The notes: generated from the letters alone by a model not told the origin. Shown: positions 1-11,539, counted from the first letter of the stretch. The stretch is 64,000 bases of DNA from Allomyces macrogynus ATCC 38327 (GCA_000151295.1 GG745384.1:85888-149887); one strand, 5' to 3'. Program-made: numbers and translations.

Positions 1-800
1 CATGCACGAGTACGTGGAGCCGCTGCAGGCATGAACGGATTTGTGAGCACCGCAGCAACCGAGGGTGCCGACCCGGCACGCGGACGCGATGCAGCAACGA
101 GGTCCATGTTGGGATTGAGCGCGCCGCCGAGACGCGCGGTCGCGGCAAGGAAGTCGAGCCGCGGCGGGTGCAGCGGCGGCGGAGAGAATAGGCGCGAGCG
201 TTGCGGCAGACTAGTGCTGGGCGCTGCAGGGGTCGTCGACGTCGTCGTCGTTGGAGGTGGTGCTGGCGTCGTGGGTGCGGTCGACGCGCTGGCGTTGGGC
301 GCGGGCCAGCGCACGGCAAACGGCGACTCGGGCCGGTTGGCGAGCGCGTGCTCGGCCGGGGTCCTTGTGGGGCCGCGGTGCATGGCGGGGCGAGATTGGG
401 TTGGCGGGTCGGTTTGGGTCGACGACGAGTTCGGTGGCGCAATGCGGTAGAGTTGGCAGGGCAAGCTCGACGGCGAGGGCAGCGGCACGCTTGCCGGCGG
501 CGAAGCGAGCGGCTGCGGGCAGTTGGCGGCGGTGCCGGGCAGAGTTAGCGCGCCGTCAGGGGAGCTTGGCGGCAGCGTTGCGGATGGTGCGGACGGCGCG
601 ACAGCAGCGACGACGACGAGGGACCAGCGGCGAGGCGTCTTTGGCGGAGCAGCGCGAGGCAGCGGCCGCTGGGCAGGGACCTTTGGCGTGACTTGCACGT
701 GCAGATCCACCGCACCGCGTGTGTGTTTGAAGTCGCGCCGACAGCAGTGGCACGACCTCCGATGGACGCGCACCACCGCAAACACCACCACCATCTGCAT
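1..800 (-). CDS. Probable partial minus-strand gene, Pro/Ser/Thr-rich product, runs off the window edge
   Basis: On the minus strand the frame starting with ATG at 800-798 stays open for about 266 codons to the edge of the window, with a second in-frame ATG at 383-381. The translation begins MQMVVVFAVVRVH and becomes rich in Pro, Ser, Thr and Ala, with a less repetitive stretch (TRTPAEHALANRPESP, near 360-315) that looks like real protein. I recognise no domain. It would be transcribed divergently from the CCA-adding enzyme, sharing the 801-959 interval. In GC-rich DNA long stop-free antisense frames arise by chance, so this could be spurious, and the true start could be the internal ATG. Confidence 0.35.
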   Translation of the reverse strand, partial: MQMVVVFAVVRVHRRSCHCCRRDFKHTRGAVDLHVQVTPKVPAQRPLPRAAPPKTPRRWSLVVVAAVAPSAPSATLPPSSPDGALTLPGTAANCPQPLASPPASVPLPSPSSLPCQLYRIAPPNSSSTQTDPPTQSRPAMHRGPTRTPAEHALANRPESPFAVRWPAPNASASTAPTTPAPPPTTTTSTTPAAPSTSLPQRSRLFSPPPLHPPRLDFLAATARLGGALNPNMDLVAASRPRAGSAPSVAAVLTNPFMPAAAPRTRA

Positions 801-959
801 ATCGCCCGCGCAAGAGCCACGGCAAGCACGACGACGATCGCGTCGACCACGCGCGCGCCCATCGCGACCGACTCGCTGCACTGCCCCGCGCTCTCGATAA
901 AAGCGCCGCCCTGATCCGCCGCGTGGCCACGCCGCCGCGCGCGCTCAATCCGCAACCTC
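801..959. promoter_or_regulatory. Short intergenic region, candidate divergent promoter
   Basis: About 160 bp separate the possible minus-strand gene from the CCA-adding enzyme start at 960. An A/T-rich TATA-like element (cgataaaagc, about 893-902) lies roughly 60 bp upstream of the plus-strand ATG. Similar ataaag elements occur upstream of other genes here (about 5021, about 42291). Assignment as a promoter is inference. Confidence 0.25.
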
Positions 960-3084
960 ATGGATCACCAGCCCCAACCCGCTGCGTCGAGTCCTGCCCC
1001 AGCGCCCGCTCACGCCGACGACAAGGACCGGGATCTGCAGCACTCGCCACCAATGGCTGCGCGTCTCGCCCTGACCGCCGCCGAGCAGCGTCTCTTCTCG
1101 CTGCTCAACGACGTGTGCAAGGCCGCGCCCAACAACGTCGTCTGCCGCGTCGCCGGCGGGTGGGTACGCGACAAGCTGCTGGGCCACCAATCCGACGACC
1201 TCGATATCGCGCTCGACTCGTACATGGGGTTCGACTTTGCCTCGCTCGTTGCCAGCCACTTGAACGACCCGAAACGCCAACTGCAATGGCAGCAAATCCT
1301 CGACAACGAGCACACCATGGACCGCGCTCACCCAGACCGCACCGCGCAACCGTTTGCCGGACTCGCCAAGATCCTCGCCAACCCCGACAAGTCCAAGCAC
1401 TTGGAAACGGCCACCGCGCGAGTCCTCGGCATGGACGTCGACTTTGTCAACCTGCGCTCGGAAACCTACCACGCACACTCGCGCATTCCGGCAACCATTG
1501 CGTTCGGCACCCCGAAAGACGACGCTCTCCGACGTGACTGCACGATCAACGCCCTCTTCTACAACATTTCCACCTCGGCCGTCGAAGACTTCACCGACCG
1601 CGGTCTGACTGACTTGGCGCACGGCATCATTCGCACCCCGCTCGACCCAAGAGCCACGTTCCACGACGACCCACTGCGCGTGCTTCGTGCGGTCCGATTT
1701 GCTGCCCGCTTGGGGTTCACGCTCGCACCCGACTTGCAGAACGCCGCAAATGATCCGGAGCTGCACGACGCCCTGGCCAATAAAATCTCCAAGGAACGCA
1801 TCGGCACGGAATTGCACAAGATGCTCGCGGGCCCCGGTCCGGCGCACGCCGTGGCCATGCTGCACCATCTCGGCGTCTTACCGACCATTTCGCTCGCGCA
1901 CGTTACCGACGCGATTCTCGTCCGTGATGCCGTCACGCACGCGCCGATCGAACACTTGCACGTGGATTTGGCCGACGCGCCGCGCGCCGTGACCTTGCTG
2001 CACTGGCTCGCCTCGGCGAACCGCACTGGCGCGGCACTGCGACACGTGCCGCCGCACGACTACGCCGTCCTCCGCGCGTACCCACGACTGACCACGCTTG
2101 AGGTCCCGACCGCCGCGTACCTCGCGACCGTAACCCTCCCGTTCCACGGAACACAGTACCGCGTGCCCAACCCGTCGCTCGAGGCCGCCAAGGACGCGAT
2201 CGCCTCCAAAAAGGCCAAACGCGGTGGCGCCGCTGCTGCCGCCGCTGCTGCTGCTCTCGCGGCGCCGCAATGGCATGCGCTCGCGCACCATGTGGTCCGA
2301 AGCAATTTCAAGCAGACGAACCATGAAGCTGAGTGGGTCGCGCACGCGCATGCGGTCCTGTCGGCGGTGCAGAAATTGGTGGTGGCGGAGAAGGTGGATG
2401 TGGATGCGGTGCTGGCTGCGACTGGGGCCGATCCACGACGCACGAGTGCGGTGGTCGCGGATGTGCCGCTGGCGGAAAAGGGGATCGTGTTGGAGAGGTT
2501 GGCGCTGGGGAGGCTCGTGCGGTTCCTGGCCGCGCGGAATGTCGGGGAGACGTGGGCGGCGGTCGTGGCGGTGGTCTGTGTGCACGAGTTGGTTGGCAAG
2601 GGGGTGCCGTTGGTGAAGCACGACGCCAAGTCGCTCGCACTGGTCGTGAAGGGCGACAAGGTCGCGGATGACAAGGCACATGCAGTCTTGAAGCGGTACC
2701 ATGCGTTGCTCGACCGGATTTACGTGTTGCAGTTGGATCGCGCGTGGGCGGTCAAGCCGATTTTGAACGTACGTTCCTCGTCCACTTCCACTTGGTGATC
2801 CCCACGCACTCATCCGTTTACTTTGCTTTCGGTAGGGCAACGATCTCCTGAAACTGCTCAACCTGCCCAAGGGCCCGCTCGTCAAAGACGCGCTCGACTG
2901 GGTCGGCGACTGGCAACTCGCGTTCCCGCAGGGGAATGCCGACACGTGCCGCGCCTGGCTCGAACGGAGATACCTGCCCCCGGGCGAGGCGCCGGCGTGT
3001 AAGCGCGAACCGAGTTCGGATCCGCCGGCGGCCGCGGGGAAGCCGAAGAAGGTGCGCGGTAGTGATGCGCTGGCGACGAGCTAG
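960..3084 (+). CDS. CCA1: CCA tRNA nucleotidyltransferase (CCA-adding enzyme), two exons
   Basis: Adds the 3'-terminal CCA to tRNAs, normally in nucleus/cytosol and mitochondria. Exons 960-2768 and 2836-3084 (intron GTACGT...TAG, phase 0) give 685 aa. Visible class II nucleotidyltransferase motifs: the AGGWVRDKLLG turn near residues 65-75, the metal-binding SDDLDIA near 78-84, RRDCTINALF near 190, and the DPLRVLRAVRFAARLG template-binding helix near 240. The second exon restores the conserved C-terminal block NGNDLLKLLNLPKGP followed by DALDWVGDWQLAFP, which fixes the splice. The C-terminus ends in a short Pro/Ala/Lys tail. An Ala run near residue 425 looks like a low-complexity insertion. 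The start at 960 is the first Met upstream of the conserved core; a later Met near residue 32 could give a second isoform, as is known for yeast CCA1 (inference). Confidence 0.95.
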
Positions 3085-3760
3085 TATTTACCTGACCAGG
3101 GTGTGAACGTGAGGTTGCAATACAGTTAGGAATTAGTAAATCGGCATTGCTCATTTGCGACAGCGTGGTGTAGTCGGTCCTGGGTGGAGCATCCTGCCTT
3201 TGCTCATCAATGCAAGAATCAGCACACACCGTCGCCGTGACAAGAAATGCGCGTTCGAGATGGCCGGTGCAAGGACATGCCGCTCGACCCTACTCGCCTG
3301 GGCGGATAGAACCCCAGGCGTCGGCAGGCAGCTTGCAGAAACAGACAACAACAACATGCAGCATGCGCGTGCGTCGGCGTTGCCACCAGAACCGATCGGG
3401 AATGCGATCGGGCGCAAACGTCCTCACGGCAACCACGGCACTCTCTCTCTCTCTCCTTGCGCGCACGGCGTGTCGATGCACCAACCCGACGTCCCCACTG
3501 TATCTTCCTCGCGCGAACCGCCCACCCCCGGCCGCCTCTCGCACTCCCTCAAGATCACTTCCCGAGCCCACGTTCTCCCAACGCAGTCACGCCGCACGAC
3601 TGCACCTTTGACGCCAACGACCTTGACGGCGCACGAATCGCGTGGATCAGCAGCCGCGGCGATAACCCAGCACGACCATACTGTGCAACTCTCTACACGC
3701 CTACGCGCCGGCAAACACGTTCACGCCGTGACCATTCTCCACCACTGCGCATCCCCGACC
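3085..3760. other. Intergenic, no gene recognised
   Basis: About 680 bp between CCA1 and the first small membrane-protein gene. Frames are open here only because stop codons are rare in GC-rich DNA. A short CT-microsatellite lies near 3440-3460. I see no conserved protein signal. Confidence 0.4.
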
Positions 3761-4108
3761 ATGTCGCCCTTCCCCAACCCGCTCAACACGTCGCCACCTG
3801 CGTCCGACCAACGGCTCACAGAAGCGTCCTACCACGACAGCCCCTTGTCCTGGCTTGTGCCCGTCATCGCGACAGTTGGCGGGCTCATGATCTTGTGGTC
3901 ATTGGTGCGTCTGTACGAAAAGCATGCGAGCGGAAGCGAGACAACAACGACGAATCTGACGACGCCGAGAGCAAGGTCCGCGTCGGTGGACGGAGACGCG
4001 GTGGCGGATGTGGGTGGTTGGTTTTGTGGGTGCATATGTGGCGACGGCGGCGATAGCGGTGGGGATGGCGGGGGCGGTGGTGGAGACGGCGGGGGCGGCG
4101 GAGAATGA
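3761..4108 (+). CDS. Small single-pass membrane protein with Gly/Asp-rich tail, type A, copy 1
   Basis: 115 aa with no recognised family. The N-terminus is short and polar (MSPFPNPLNTSPPASDQ), followed by one hydrophobic segment near residues 30-50 (WLVPVIATVGGLMILWSLV), a basic/polar stretch, and a C-terminal Gly/Asp/Ser repeat. The membrane segment and its flanks match the gene at 6966 closely (VPxIATxGGxxILWSLxxLYE), so the two are paralogues. Just past the stop the sequence gcgtgttaggagcc resembles the natural end of the copy at 5312 (gatgttaggagcc), suggesting this copy's tail has shifted frame near its end. Start chosen at the ATG directly before the shared N-terminal motif. Location and function are unknown. 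Confidence 0.6.
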   Translation: MSPFPNPLNTSPPASDQRLTEASYHDSPLSWLVPVIATVGGLMILWSLVRLYEKHASGSETTTTNLTTPRARSASVDGDAVADVGGWFCGCICGDGGDSGGDGGGGGGDGGGGGE

Positions 4109-5311
4109 CGATGGCGGGGCGTGTTAGGAGCCATTAATGAATGGATATACATAGTAATGCAGAGACTTGTGATCACGATGACATGGAGAGCTGCGCATCC
4201 TAGCAGCCCAGCAGCGAGTTGCGTCGCTTTGATATGGACTTGATGCCGCCACGGACTCGCAACGGCGCACACGACGCGGTGATTCGGTTTCAGTCGCTTC
4301 GCGCTCATCAGCGTCCCGCCGCACTCATGTCGCCCACGCGCCCTTGCCCAGGCCGAGCGAACGACTATGTAGGCCGGCCAGTACAGAATGCGACCGGAAT
4401 CGCCTTGCTTTTCGGCGCGTTTTGGTTCAAGGATCTGAGCCGCGTCGTGTTCGTCCTCTTCACCCGGTAATGGACCATAAGCGCGTCCAGATCCTGCGTT
4501 GGCCGGTGGCCATGGCTGGCGGCGGCATAGACAGCCAGCCCATCATCATTCTGTACGCTTCACAAAACCGAATTGACAGTCGTGCTGCGTCCCTGCGCCC
4601 AACGTATCACGCAGGCTGCAGCTGGGTGCAGGCCGCACGCGTCCCTGCGTCCACGCGCGTCCCGCGGCGCCCGCGTCGCCAGCAGTCTCTCATTCCATTT
4701 TTCTCGAAGCATCCATGGGCGTCCCACGTGTTCCGCCCGAGACCGCCGCCACATGAAAACCGAAAGCGATGCAGTCTGCAGTTTATTCCAGAAATAACAT
4801 TCACCTGCTTGCATGCCTGCGTCGACCCGGGCAGTCAGGCAGAAACAGACGCAAGCGCTCGCCCATCGACACGTTTCTGATCCACGACAGACGCGCGCCC
4901 ACGGAACGATCGACTCGGCCGGTGCTGCAGCCAGAACGCACGCGCGCCGTGCATGGCGACAGGGCCGGCAAGGTCGCCACCCGCTCGCATGCCGCCGACC
5001 GACCAAAGGGCGCACGGCTCTTGATAAAGCCGCGCGCGCCCGTCCGCGACCGCGCTCCTCTCTCAACCTCACGCATCGTCTTCTCAACCAACCCGTCAAG
5101 CACCGGCCAGCGTGGCCGGATCCCGTCCCCGTCTGTGGACCCCGCTCCACGACCCGCCGGTATTACGGCTTTTCAGCTTGGCCGCGATTGTACACGCTCG
5201 TGGCAAGGCCAAGTTCAAGCAGCCTTCGCGACACGAATCTCGCGCGAATCCAAGTGAATACTTATCAGTGCATTTCCATCAAGCTTTTCAAGGGCCCAGT
5301 CGCACGCGACC
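4109..5311. other. Intergenic, part of duplicated unit
   Basis: No convincing gene. The stretch around 4784-4870 (gaaataacattcacctgc followed by a gtcaggcagaaac-like block) has a diverged copy at about 8036-8100, offset 3.25 kb, the same offset as the flanking small genes. A TATA-like ttgataaag lies near 5020, about 290 bp before the next ATG. Confidence 0.45.
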
Positions 5312-5737
5312 ATGCCAATCCCATCCCCGACGCCCACACTTGACCTGTCGCGGATCGTGCAGGCGTCGTCATTCGATGGTCATGTCAGCATGCCGTCGTG
5401 GTTCCTTCCCGCGGTAATCGGGATCGCTGTCGTGTCCTTTTTGTGCGCGTGCATGGCGGGGCTGCAGCAGAGTTGCGGTAATGGCGGGAACCGCGCGGGC
5501 GGTACGACCAAGCGCGGCATGTCGTCGTCCGGGATCGAGGGCGCGACCGTGGTTGGGATGGGTGGGGATGCGGGAGGTGGTGGTGGCGGAGGTGGCGATT
5601 CGGGCGGCGGCGGGTGGTTCAGTGGGTGGGGTGGTGGTGGGGATACGAGCGGTGGGTGGTCGGGAGGGGATACGGGTGGGTGTAGCGGTGGTGGAGGATG
5701 CGACACAAGCGGTGGGACGGGCACGAGCGGATGTTAG
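5312..5737 (+). CDS. Small single-pass membrane protein with Gly/Asp-rich tail, type B, copy 1
   Basis: 141 aa of unknown family. It starts MPIPSPTPTLDLSRI, has one membrane segment near residues 30-48 (WFLPAVIGIAVVSFLCACM), and then a long Gly-rich C-terminus with Ser, Asp, Trp and Cys, ending TSGC. The N-terminal PTPTLD motif, the position of the hydrophobic segment and the Cys residues just after it match the gene at 8461. It lies about 1.2 kb after the type A copy 1. The Gly-rich tail suggests a flexible or cell-wall-facing domain, but topology is not determined and function is unknown. Confidence 0.65.
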   Translation: MPIPSPTPTLDLSRIVQASSFDGHVSMPSWFLPAVIGIAVVSFLCACMAGLQQSCGNGGNRAGGTTKRGMSSSGIEGATVVGMGGDAGGGGGGGGDSGGGGWFSGWGGGGDTSGGWSGGDTGGCSGGGGCDTSGGTGTSGC

Positions 5738-6965
5738 GAGCCGCAGCAAGCGGGCGTCGTCGTTGGATATTGGTGTAGAAGTGTCACCCAGAAGTGTCGC
5801 GCTCTGTTGGCCATCAGTGCGCGAAGGATCAAGGCCGGCGCACGAAGTATCAACAGGCCCAGACGCATCAGCGTAATGCGCGGCCGACAGTGGTGGTCGC
5901 CATTGTGATCGATCTGTCATGTAAATAAATTTTTCTCTACGCTTCACCACCTTGCTTTGTGTGTTTGGAACGCATTCGCGATCGTCTACAACCCTGGACG
6001 CAACCTCTCAATCAATTTGCCTGTGGCACGAGCACCTTCTCCACCACCTCGTCGCTCCACCGTCCCAAGCCGGGGGGGTTGTCTCGGGTGCTACGAGTTG
6101 CAAGGGCTCAAAAGCTGATGACGAGCCACGTCTGGAACCAACCAGCCCCGATTTGACCTCGATTTGCCAGGGTCTTGCGACCACCCGTGCGATTTGAATA
6201 CTTTATACACTGGAAGGGATTGATGCTTGCCCGGGCATGCTCTCTGCCCTGGGCAATACTATTCCTTTGATGCCTTCGCTAGAGTCGGTCCGTCGCCCTC
6301 ATCGCTCATTTTCATGACTGTCGTGGGGCGTGATGAGGGGACCGTCTTTGTCAATAATTGTGTAAACTGACCCTGTCGGTGCTTCTTCAATCGTGCCTCT
6401 TGCTCGCATAGAGCAAGTGCAAACGGTTTCCGACCGCGACGCGGCTCTCGTCTTGATCCAACCATGAGCAGTCGAACCGCATCTTCATAGCGGGTCTCAC
6501 ATCGAGCGGGCCCATGAGATGGCCCATGACTTTTGTCAACGATCACTGCCATGGGCGCACTATGAAGTAGTTCACGTTGAAGTCTATCCTGTCAAATCAT
6601 CCGGCTAGCAATCTCAATTACTATTATTCTCCATGCTAGACGCGCACAACGTGCGTATGTCCGTACGCGTACGTAGAACGCGTAAATACGCCACCTGTCC
6701 CGGCGCCGACAAAGCACTTTGTGGCACGACAGCAACGTTCGTATGCTGCATAGTTGCCCCGAAGTCGTCTTACTTCCAACGCGTCTCAAACGGATCCTCA
6801 CTCCTCCCGGTCCGCCTTCCTCGTGCAACACGCTGGTCGCATCATCACGCCTCCCACCTGAGCTGCTGCCCCCTTCCAACACGATCCGACTGCATCCGCA
6901 CGCGCTGCACTTGCGCGCCCAACCAACCGACCCAAGTACTGTCCGTCGAGTCCTTTTGCTGAATC
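5738..6965. other. Intergenic, no gene recognised
   Basis: About 1.2 kb between small membrane-protein genes. Only short open frames without protein character. A purine/pyrimidine-alternating stretch rich in gtacgt occurs near 6655-6675. Confidence 0.4.
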
Positions 6966-7253
6966 ATGCCGCCCTTTCCGAGCCCGCAGCTCGACGCGCC
7001 GACGCCCACACCCACGCCAGACCAAGAGCCAGCGTCGCCGGAGATGAACCGGGCCTCCTTCTTTCTATCGCTTGTCCCAGCCATTGCCACGATTGGCGGC
7101 GTCGTGATTCTGTGGTCGTTATTTTGGCTGTATGAACTGTACACCAGCGTCCACGAAGCGATTGCTCAAAAGGAAGACCCGTCAAACCGCAAGGAAGAAC
7201 CGTCAGAGGGCGCAGCAACAGTGCCAGGCGCGACGGCGGCCGCGGGCAAGTAG
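6966..7253 (+). CDS. Small single-pass membrane protein, type A, copy 2
   Basis: 95 aa. The N-terminus is Pro/Thr-rich (MPPFPSPQLDAPTPTPTPD) and one hydrophobic segment lies near residues 34-53 (LVPAIATIGGVVILWSLFWL), then LYELYTS and a charged tail ending AAAGK. The core matches the 3761 gene at protein level and visibly at DNA level, but this copy lacks the Gly/Asp repeat tail. Family and function are unknown. The start codon is the first ATG before the shared MxPFPxP-type N-terminus. Confidence 0.65.
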   Translation: MPPFPSPQLDAPTPTPTPDQEPASPEMNRASFFLSLVPAIATIGGVVILWSLFWLYELYTSVHEAIAQKEDPSNRKEEPSEGAATVPGATAAAGK

Positions 7254-8460
7254 ATCAGCGGCGGTGGTACTTGCGTGGCCGTCGAGTCGAGTGCCATAGG
7301 AGCGAGCGAAACGGATAATGGGAGTGGTGGTGGTATTGAAGTTTGCTGGTGGCGCTTCATAGAGGCATTTAAAATGAGCGTGAGCGTACATCATGCTGCG
7401 GCCCTGCAGTTGTGAGTGATGGCCGTCGTCCTTGATCAGGACCTGTCTCAGCAAATGCGCGCGTTCATCTCAGCAAATGCGCGCGTTTATAGCGCGGCAC
7501 ATGCCAACCTCGCCCCGGCCTCGCTCTCTGACAATGCTCCCAACCACCAATGTGCACGGGAGCACACCACAGGGACAAGGCGCTGGCTGCATCGCGTGCA
7601 TATCACGCTCTCCATGCCTCGGTTCAAGTCCATGCTTCCGAGTCTTTACAACGAAGTACACCGACCATCTGCGCGCGCCTTCTCAACCCGGTTTTTTTTG
7701 GCCCGGCCCAGCTCCGCATTTGTCGCGGCAGTACTGGCAGTTTCAGGGCATGCCATTGACGCTCATCGGACAGGCGAACCATGTTCGTTCCCGCTACGTG
7801 CACCTGCATTCACATACGCCGTGTCCGGCGCATCAAACGCATGCCTGCTGGCCCACGCGCTGCAGAGCACTGCACGTCTCTCTTGAAAAGCCAGCCACCA
7901 CTGTTGATCCTCTGGAAACTTCCAGAGATCTCTTTGGACGGCACACGTGCTGAGCCCAAAACGACGAGGCGCCACACGAAAGCTCTCCATGAAAACCAGC
8001 GCGTTGGAACGATGCAATTTGCAGAAGGTCGCGTCTCGGCTTGAAATAACATTCGCCTGCTGCTCCATCTGCGTCAACAGGCAGCAAGTCAGAAACGATC
8101 TCGAACACGCCACTTGCATTGTGTTTCCTTCTCGCCCAAAGCGCGCGCAAAAGTGTCGGTTCGTGTGCGTCCAGAGTTTCTGCATGGCGCACGCCCTCGC
8201 GTGCATTGCGAGGCCAGCAAAGAACAGCTCTTGTTAAAGGAATCCCCCCATCCATCCACGCGCTCCTGTAGTACTTGCGCACCACACGCAACTTCTCCAC
8301 CCGCGCGGCGACTATTGGCATTCTCCGCCAACCCAGTCGATCTTCGGCAAGACCAACACACCTCGACAAGTCGCTCAACCATCCACCCCGACAAGTCGCT
8401 CAACCATCCTAAGCTGCTAGGACGACAACACGCTGCCTGCATGTGCACGCACCTGCAACC
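7254..8460. other. Intergenic with local repeats
   Basis: No convincing gene. Contains a 22-bp tandem duplication (ctcagcaaatgcgcgcgtt units, about 7448-7491), an 8-bp-arm hairpin at 7910-7927 (ctctggaa / ttccagag), and the diverged counterpart of 4784-4870 at about 8036-8100. Sequence near 7485-7533 is also similar to 12118-12167. Confidence 0.45.
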
Positions 8461-8787
8461 ATGTCCGTTCCATCTGCAACGCCAACACCAACGCTCGACA
8501 CGTCGCTGCTCGTGGAAACGTCGTGGCACCCTCCCAGCACAAAGAAATGGATTGCTGTCATCAGTATTATCTGGGGGATCGTTGTTCTTTTAGTTGCGTG
8601 CTGCCAGGAAGCAGGCGCTTGCGGACCGAAGCGTAATGCAGGAGACGACGATACGAACCTGCGTGGAATGGTGTCCGTTGGCGCTGATGTGGCGCACGCC
8701 GTCGTTGATATCAGCGGTGGTGGAAACGGCGGGGACGGTGATGGAGGGAGTGGGGGAGGTGATGGTGGTGGTGGTGGCGGCGATTAG
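8461..8787 (+). CDS. Small single-pass membrane protein with Gly/Asp-rich tail, type B, copy 2
   Basis: 108 aa, starting MSVPSATPTPTLDTSLL, with a membrane segment near residues 30-48 (WIAVISIIWGIVVLLVACC), then ACGPKRN, a short acidic linker and a Gly/Asp repeat tail. It is the paralogue of the gene at 5312: same PTPTLD motif, same layout, Cys residues directly after the membrane segment. An in-frame ATG 18 bp upstream (8443) is an alternative start; 8461 matches the N-terminus of the other copy. Distance from copy 1 (3149 bp) nearly equals the distance between the two type A copies (3205 bp). Confidence 0.65.
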   Translation: MSVPSATPTPTLDTSLLVETSWHPPSTKKWIAVISIIWGIVVLLVACCQEAGACGPKRNAGDDDTNLRGMVSVGADVAHAVVDISGGGNGGDGDGGSGGGDGGGGGGD

Positions 8788-11539
8788 GAGGGCGTCGTTG
8801 CAATTTGTAAGCCAGGGGAAGGGGGGGGGTGGGGGGCGAGAGAAAATATGATGACGCGGGCAAGAACAAATAGATATGACACCAAGAGATGCTTGTGGTT
8901 CTTGATGGCACAGTGTTGCGTTTGTGTGTGTGGGAATGCGGCTTACCATCACCTCGCCGACAGTGTGAGACACCAGTAAACAGGCAGCCACACCACCGAT
9001 CCTCGCGATGCCGACACGAATTGATGCGCGCTGAAGAGCGCAACATCCATCATGAAGACGGGGGAAGTGGGCTGCGACCAGCGCGCGCGGCCCAAACAGC
9101 GGCATTGTCGATGGGGCGGAGCGCTAGGTCTTGCCCTACAGCTTTCGCCGCTCCAAACGACGGGAGACCGTGACCCGCAACAAAGGCGGTCCCAATTCCT
9201 GCCGTGGGCGAGGCGTGCACGACTCGTGCGCGAACCCGGCGCCGCAGGTTGAGGTCGCCAAAGGAGCCAGAGAAAGCATGTCTGAGCTGTTGCGGAGCGC
9301 GAATGGAAACAAGTATATTCAGTTATGAAAATGAGCAGTGCGCATATGCTCTCTCGAACCGAGTCTTAGGTACGTGGGCCAACCGACGCAATCTGGCCGT
9401 GAAAAGCTGCGCTCACCCAATGGCACGTGCGCCTTCCTCATTCCTCGAGCCCGCGCACTCGGCACCATCGGCCATCCCGCGAAGCACAGGCCGACGCCCG
9501 TCCCATTCCACCCAGACGAGCAGGCACCCGTCGTTTGCGTCCAGCAGCGACCAACCCGCCCTCGCCGCACCATCCTTCCATGCAACCCGCAACCCGTGAT
9601 CCCACCCGCCGTGACTGGGGCCACGCGCCGGTGGTGGTCTCGCGCACGACCGCGCTCGGTGCATATCCCGACGCCGGTTGCCGGGTAGGGGCGCGAAGGA
9701 GAAACACATGATGCCCGCCCGCGCACCACCAGCCTCGTGAACAGCTGAACCCCTTGCCAAACAACGTCTCCCCGGATCAGCCAAGGTCTCGACGGGAACC
9801 TCGCCGTGTACACGCCGTCAAAGCCTCCAGGATTCTGGGACGTAGACAAACGCGCCGACGGTGGCAAGGCTGATACAGCTGTCTGCACGCGACGAGGGCC
9901 ATGACAAAGGAAAGGTAGAGAGCATCAGGGCACGGCAGCTGGTGGATCACTGCGACGTTGGGCGAGCGTTGGCGGGCATGATGCTGCAGGAAGCCGCAAA
10001 TTGGTGTAGAGCGTAACGCACGAGTTTGCTGCAGTCATGGTCCCCAAATCGCCGTTCAGTATCCGTCGGCCATGACGCTGAAGGCTCTGGAAACAGGGAA
10101 TTCATGTCGTCGAGATGGTTAGTTGCAGTTGTGGGGTGGAGTGCGTCACGTGGTACGCACTGCCGCGCCTTTCATCGCCACAGGGGCATGAGCGCGCCGA
10201 GTAATGACGATTCCAATGTGCCCGTCATGGCCCGAATCCGCTTATCAGTCCCGCGCTCGTCTCATGCCATGCCGAGACGCTTGTGGCGTACCCAGGCAGG
10301 CACGGGTCGGTGCGCGGCGTGCTTCTCACCGCGTGCACACTCATGACCGAATCGGTACGCGGGTCCAGGAGAAGTGCGTGCGCAAACATCAAGTCGCGGA
10401 TGTCGGCCGCGTGCACACCGCCCATGGTCGTATGCCTGTCGTATGGGCGGTGCGCACGCCACAAGCGGCCCAGTGCGTGGGGAGATGCGTGACCAGGTAG
10501 GCTATTAATATCCAAGAGAAGAGCAGAGCGGTAATCATACAGGCAGAAGACAGGTGCGGCTCGCGCGATGGCAACAGACCCACGACAGTGTCGACCGAGA
10601 TCGCGAGTGCGGCCATGAGGCCATCTCTTTCCCGCCCCTAGATCAAGGCTTCTCCTTTTAACCTTGTCCCCGACATTCTCCACCCGACGGGGTGCGAGTG
10701 CGGGCGCCTAGCCGCCGCATTCCGACGCGCCGCCGGCGGTTGCTTCCCTGAGCATTCAAGACGATCCAAACGGTCAGGCGCGGGCAGGATCCAGCGCGAA
10801 CTTGCACCGACCCGAATCTGGCCCCGGCGAGAACAGAACAATGCAGCGCTCCTCTTGCAACCGGCGACCAGTTACTTGGGCACGTAGACGACAGCAATGC
10901 GGGCCACTGGGGTCACAGTCAGTCCGAGGTCGGATTGGTGTGCATGGTCCAGCCACCAACCACGAGCGGCGTGGCGGAGAAAACCCTCATACCGAGTCGC
11001 TAGACGCGCGACAGCACGATCGCACACTGCCCAAGTTGATGGTGGGGGGCTGGCGGTTGTCGTTGTTTTCCTGCATCACCTGCGATGGAACGGGCCACCG
11101 ATCCTCAGACGGCCGTCCCGTGGGTCGAGAGTGTGATGCCGTAGGTTTGCCGCGTTTTTGCATCGATTGCCATGCATTTTGTCGTGGTGATGGTTTTAAT
11201 TGATGATGTACGAGGTGGTGGTGGCAAGGTCGACCGGCCGTTCCTTTCTTGCGTCCTAAAGGCAGGACAAACAGGAAACCCTTCCAGGGATGCGCGTTCA
11301 TCATTGGCCTGCCATGGCTCCCACAATCGTGTTCATGTTTTCCTCGCGCCGATACTTCTGTTGTGCATGTCGGTCAAATAAGAATTGCAGCAATTCTAAC
11401 GAACCTGCAACTTCTCACGATGCAAGAGTGGCGATATTTGAACGAGAACTACTGGCCTAGCATGGATGCTGACGAAGTGTGGACAAGTAAGCAGTATTCC
11501 ATTTTAGTCGCGCGACATGAATCATGATGTTGCAGAGTA
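8788..11539. other. Gene-poor stretch of 2.75 kb
   Basis: I find no credible coding region on either strand: open frames are short, overlap each other and have no recognisable motifs. No tRNA, rRNA or long repeat was seen. A degenerate further copy of the small-gene unit could lie here but I could not align one by eye. Confidence 0.4.

Noticed and set aside
9204..10700. Several overlapping frames of 100-190 codons on both strands
   Set aside because: No start context, splice logic or recognisable motif; consistent with chance in GC-rich DNA.
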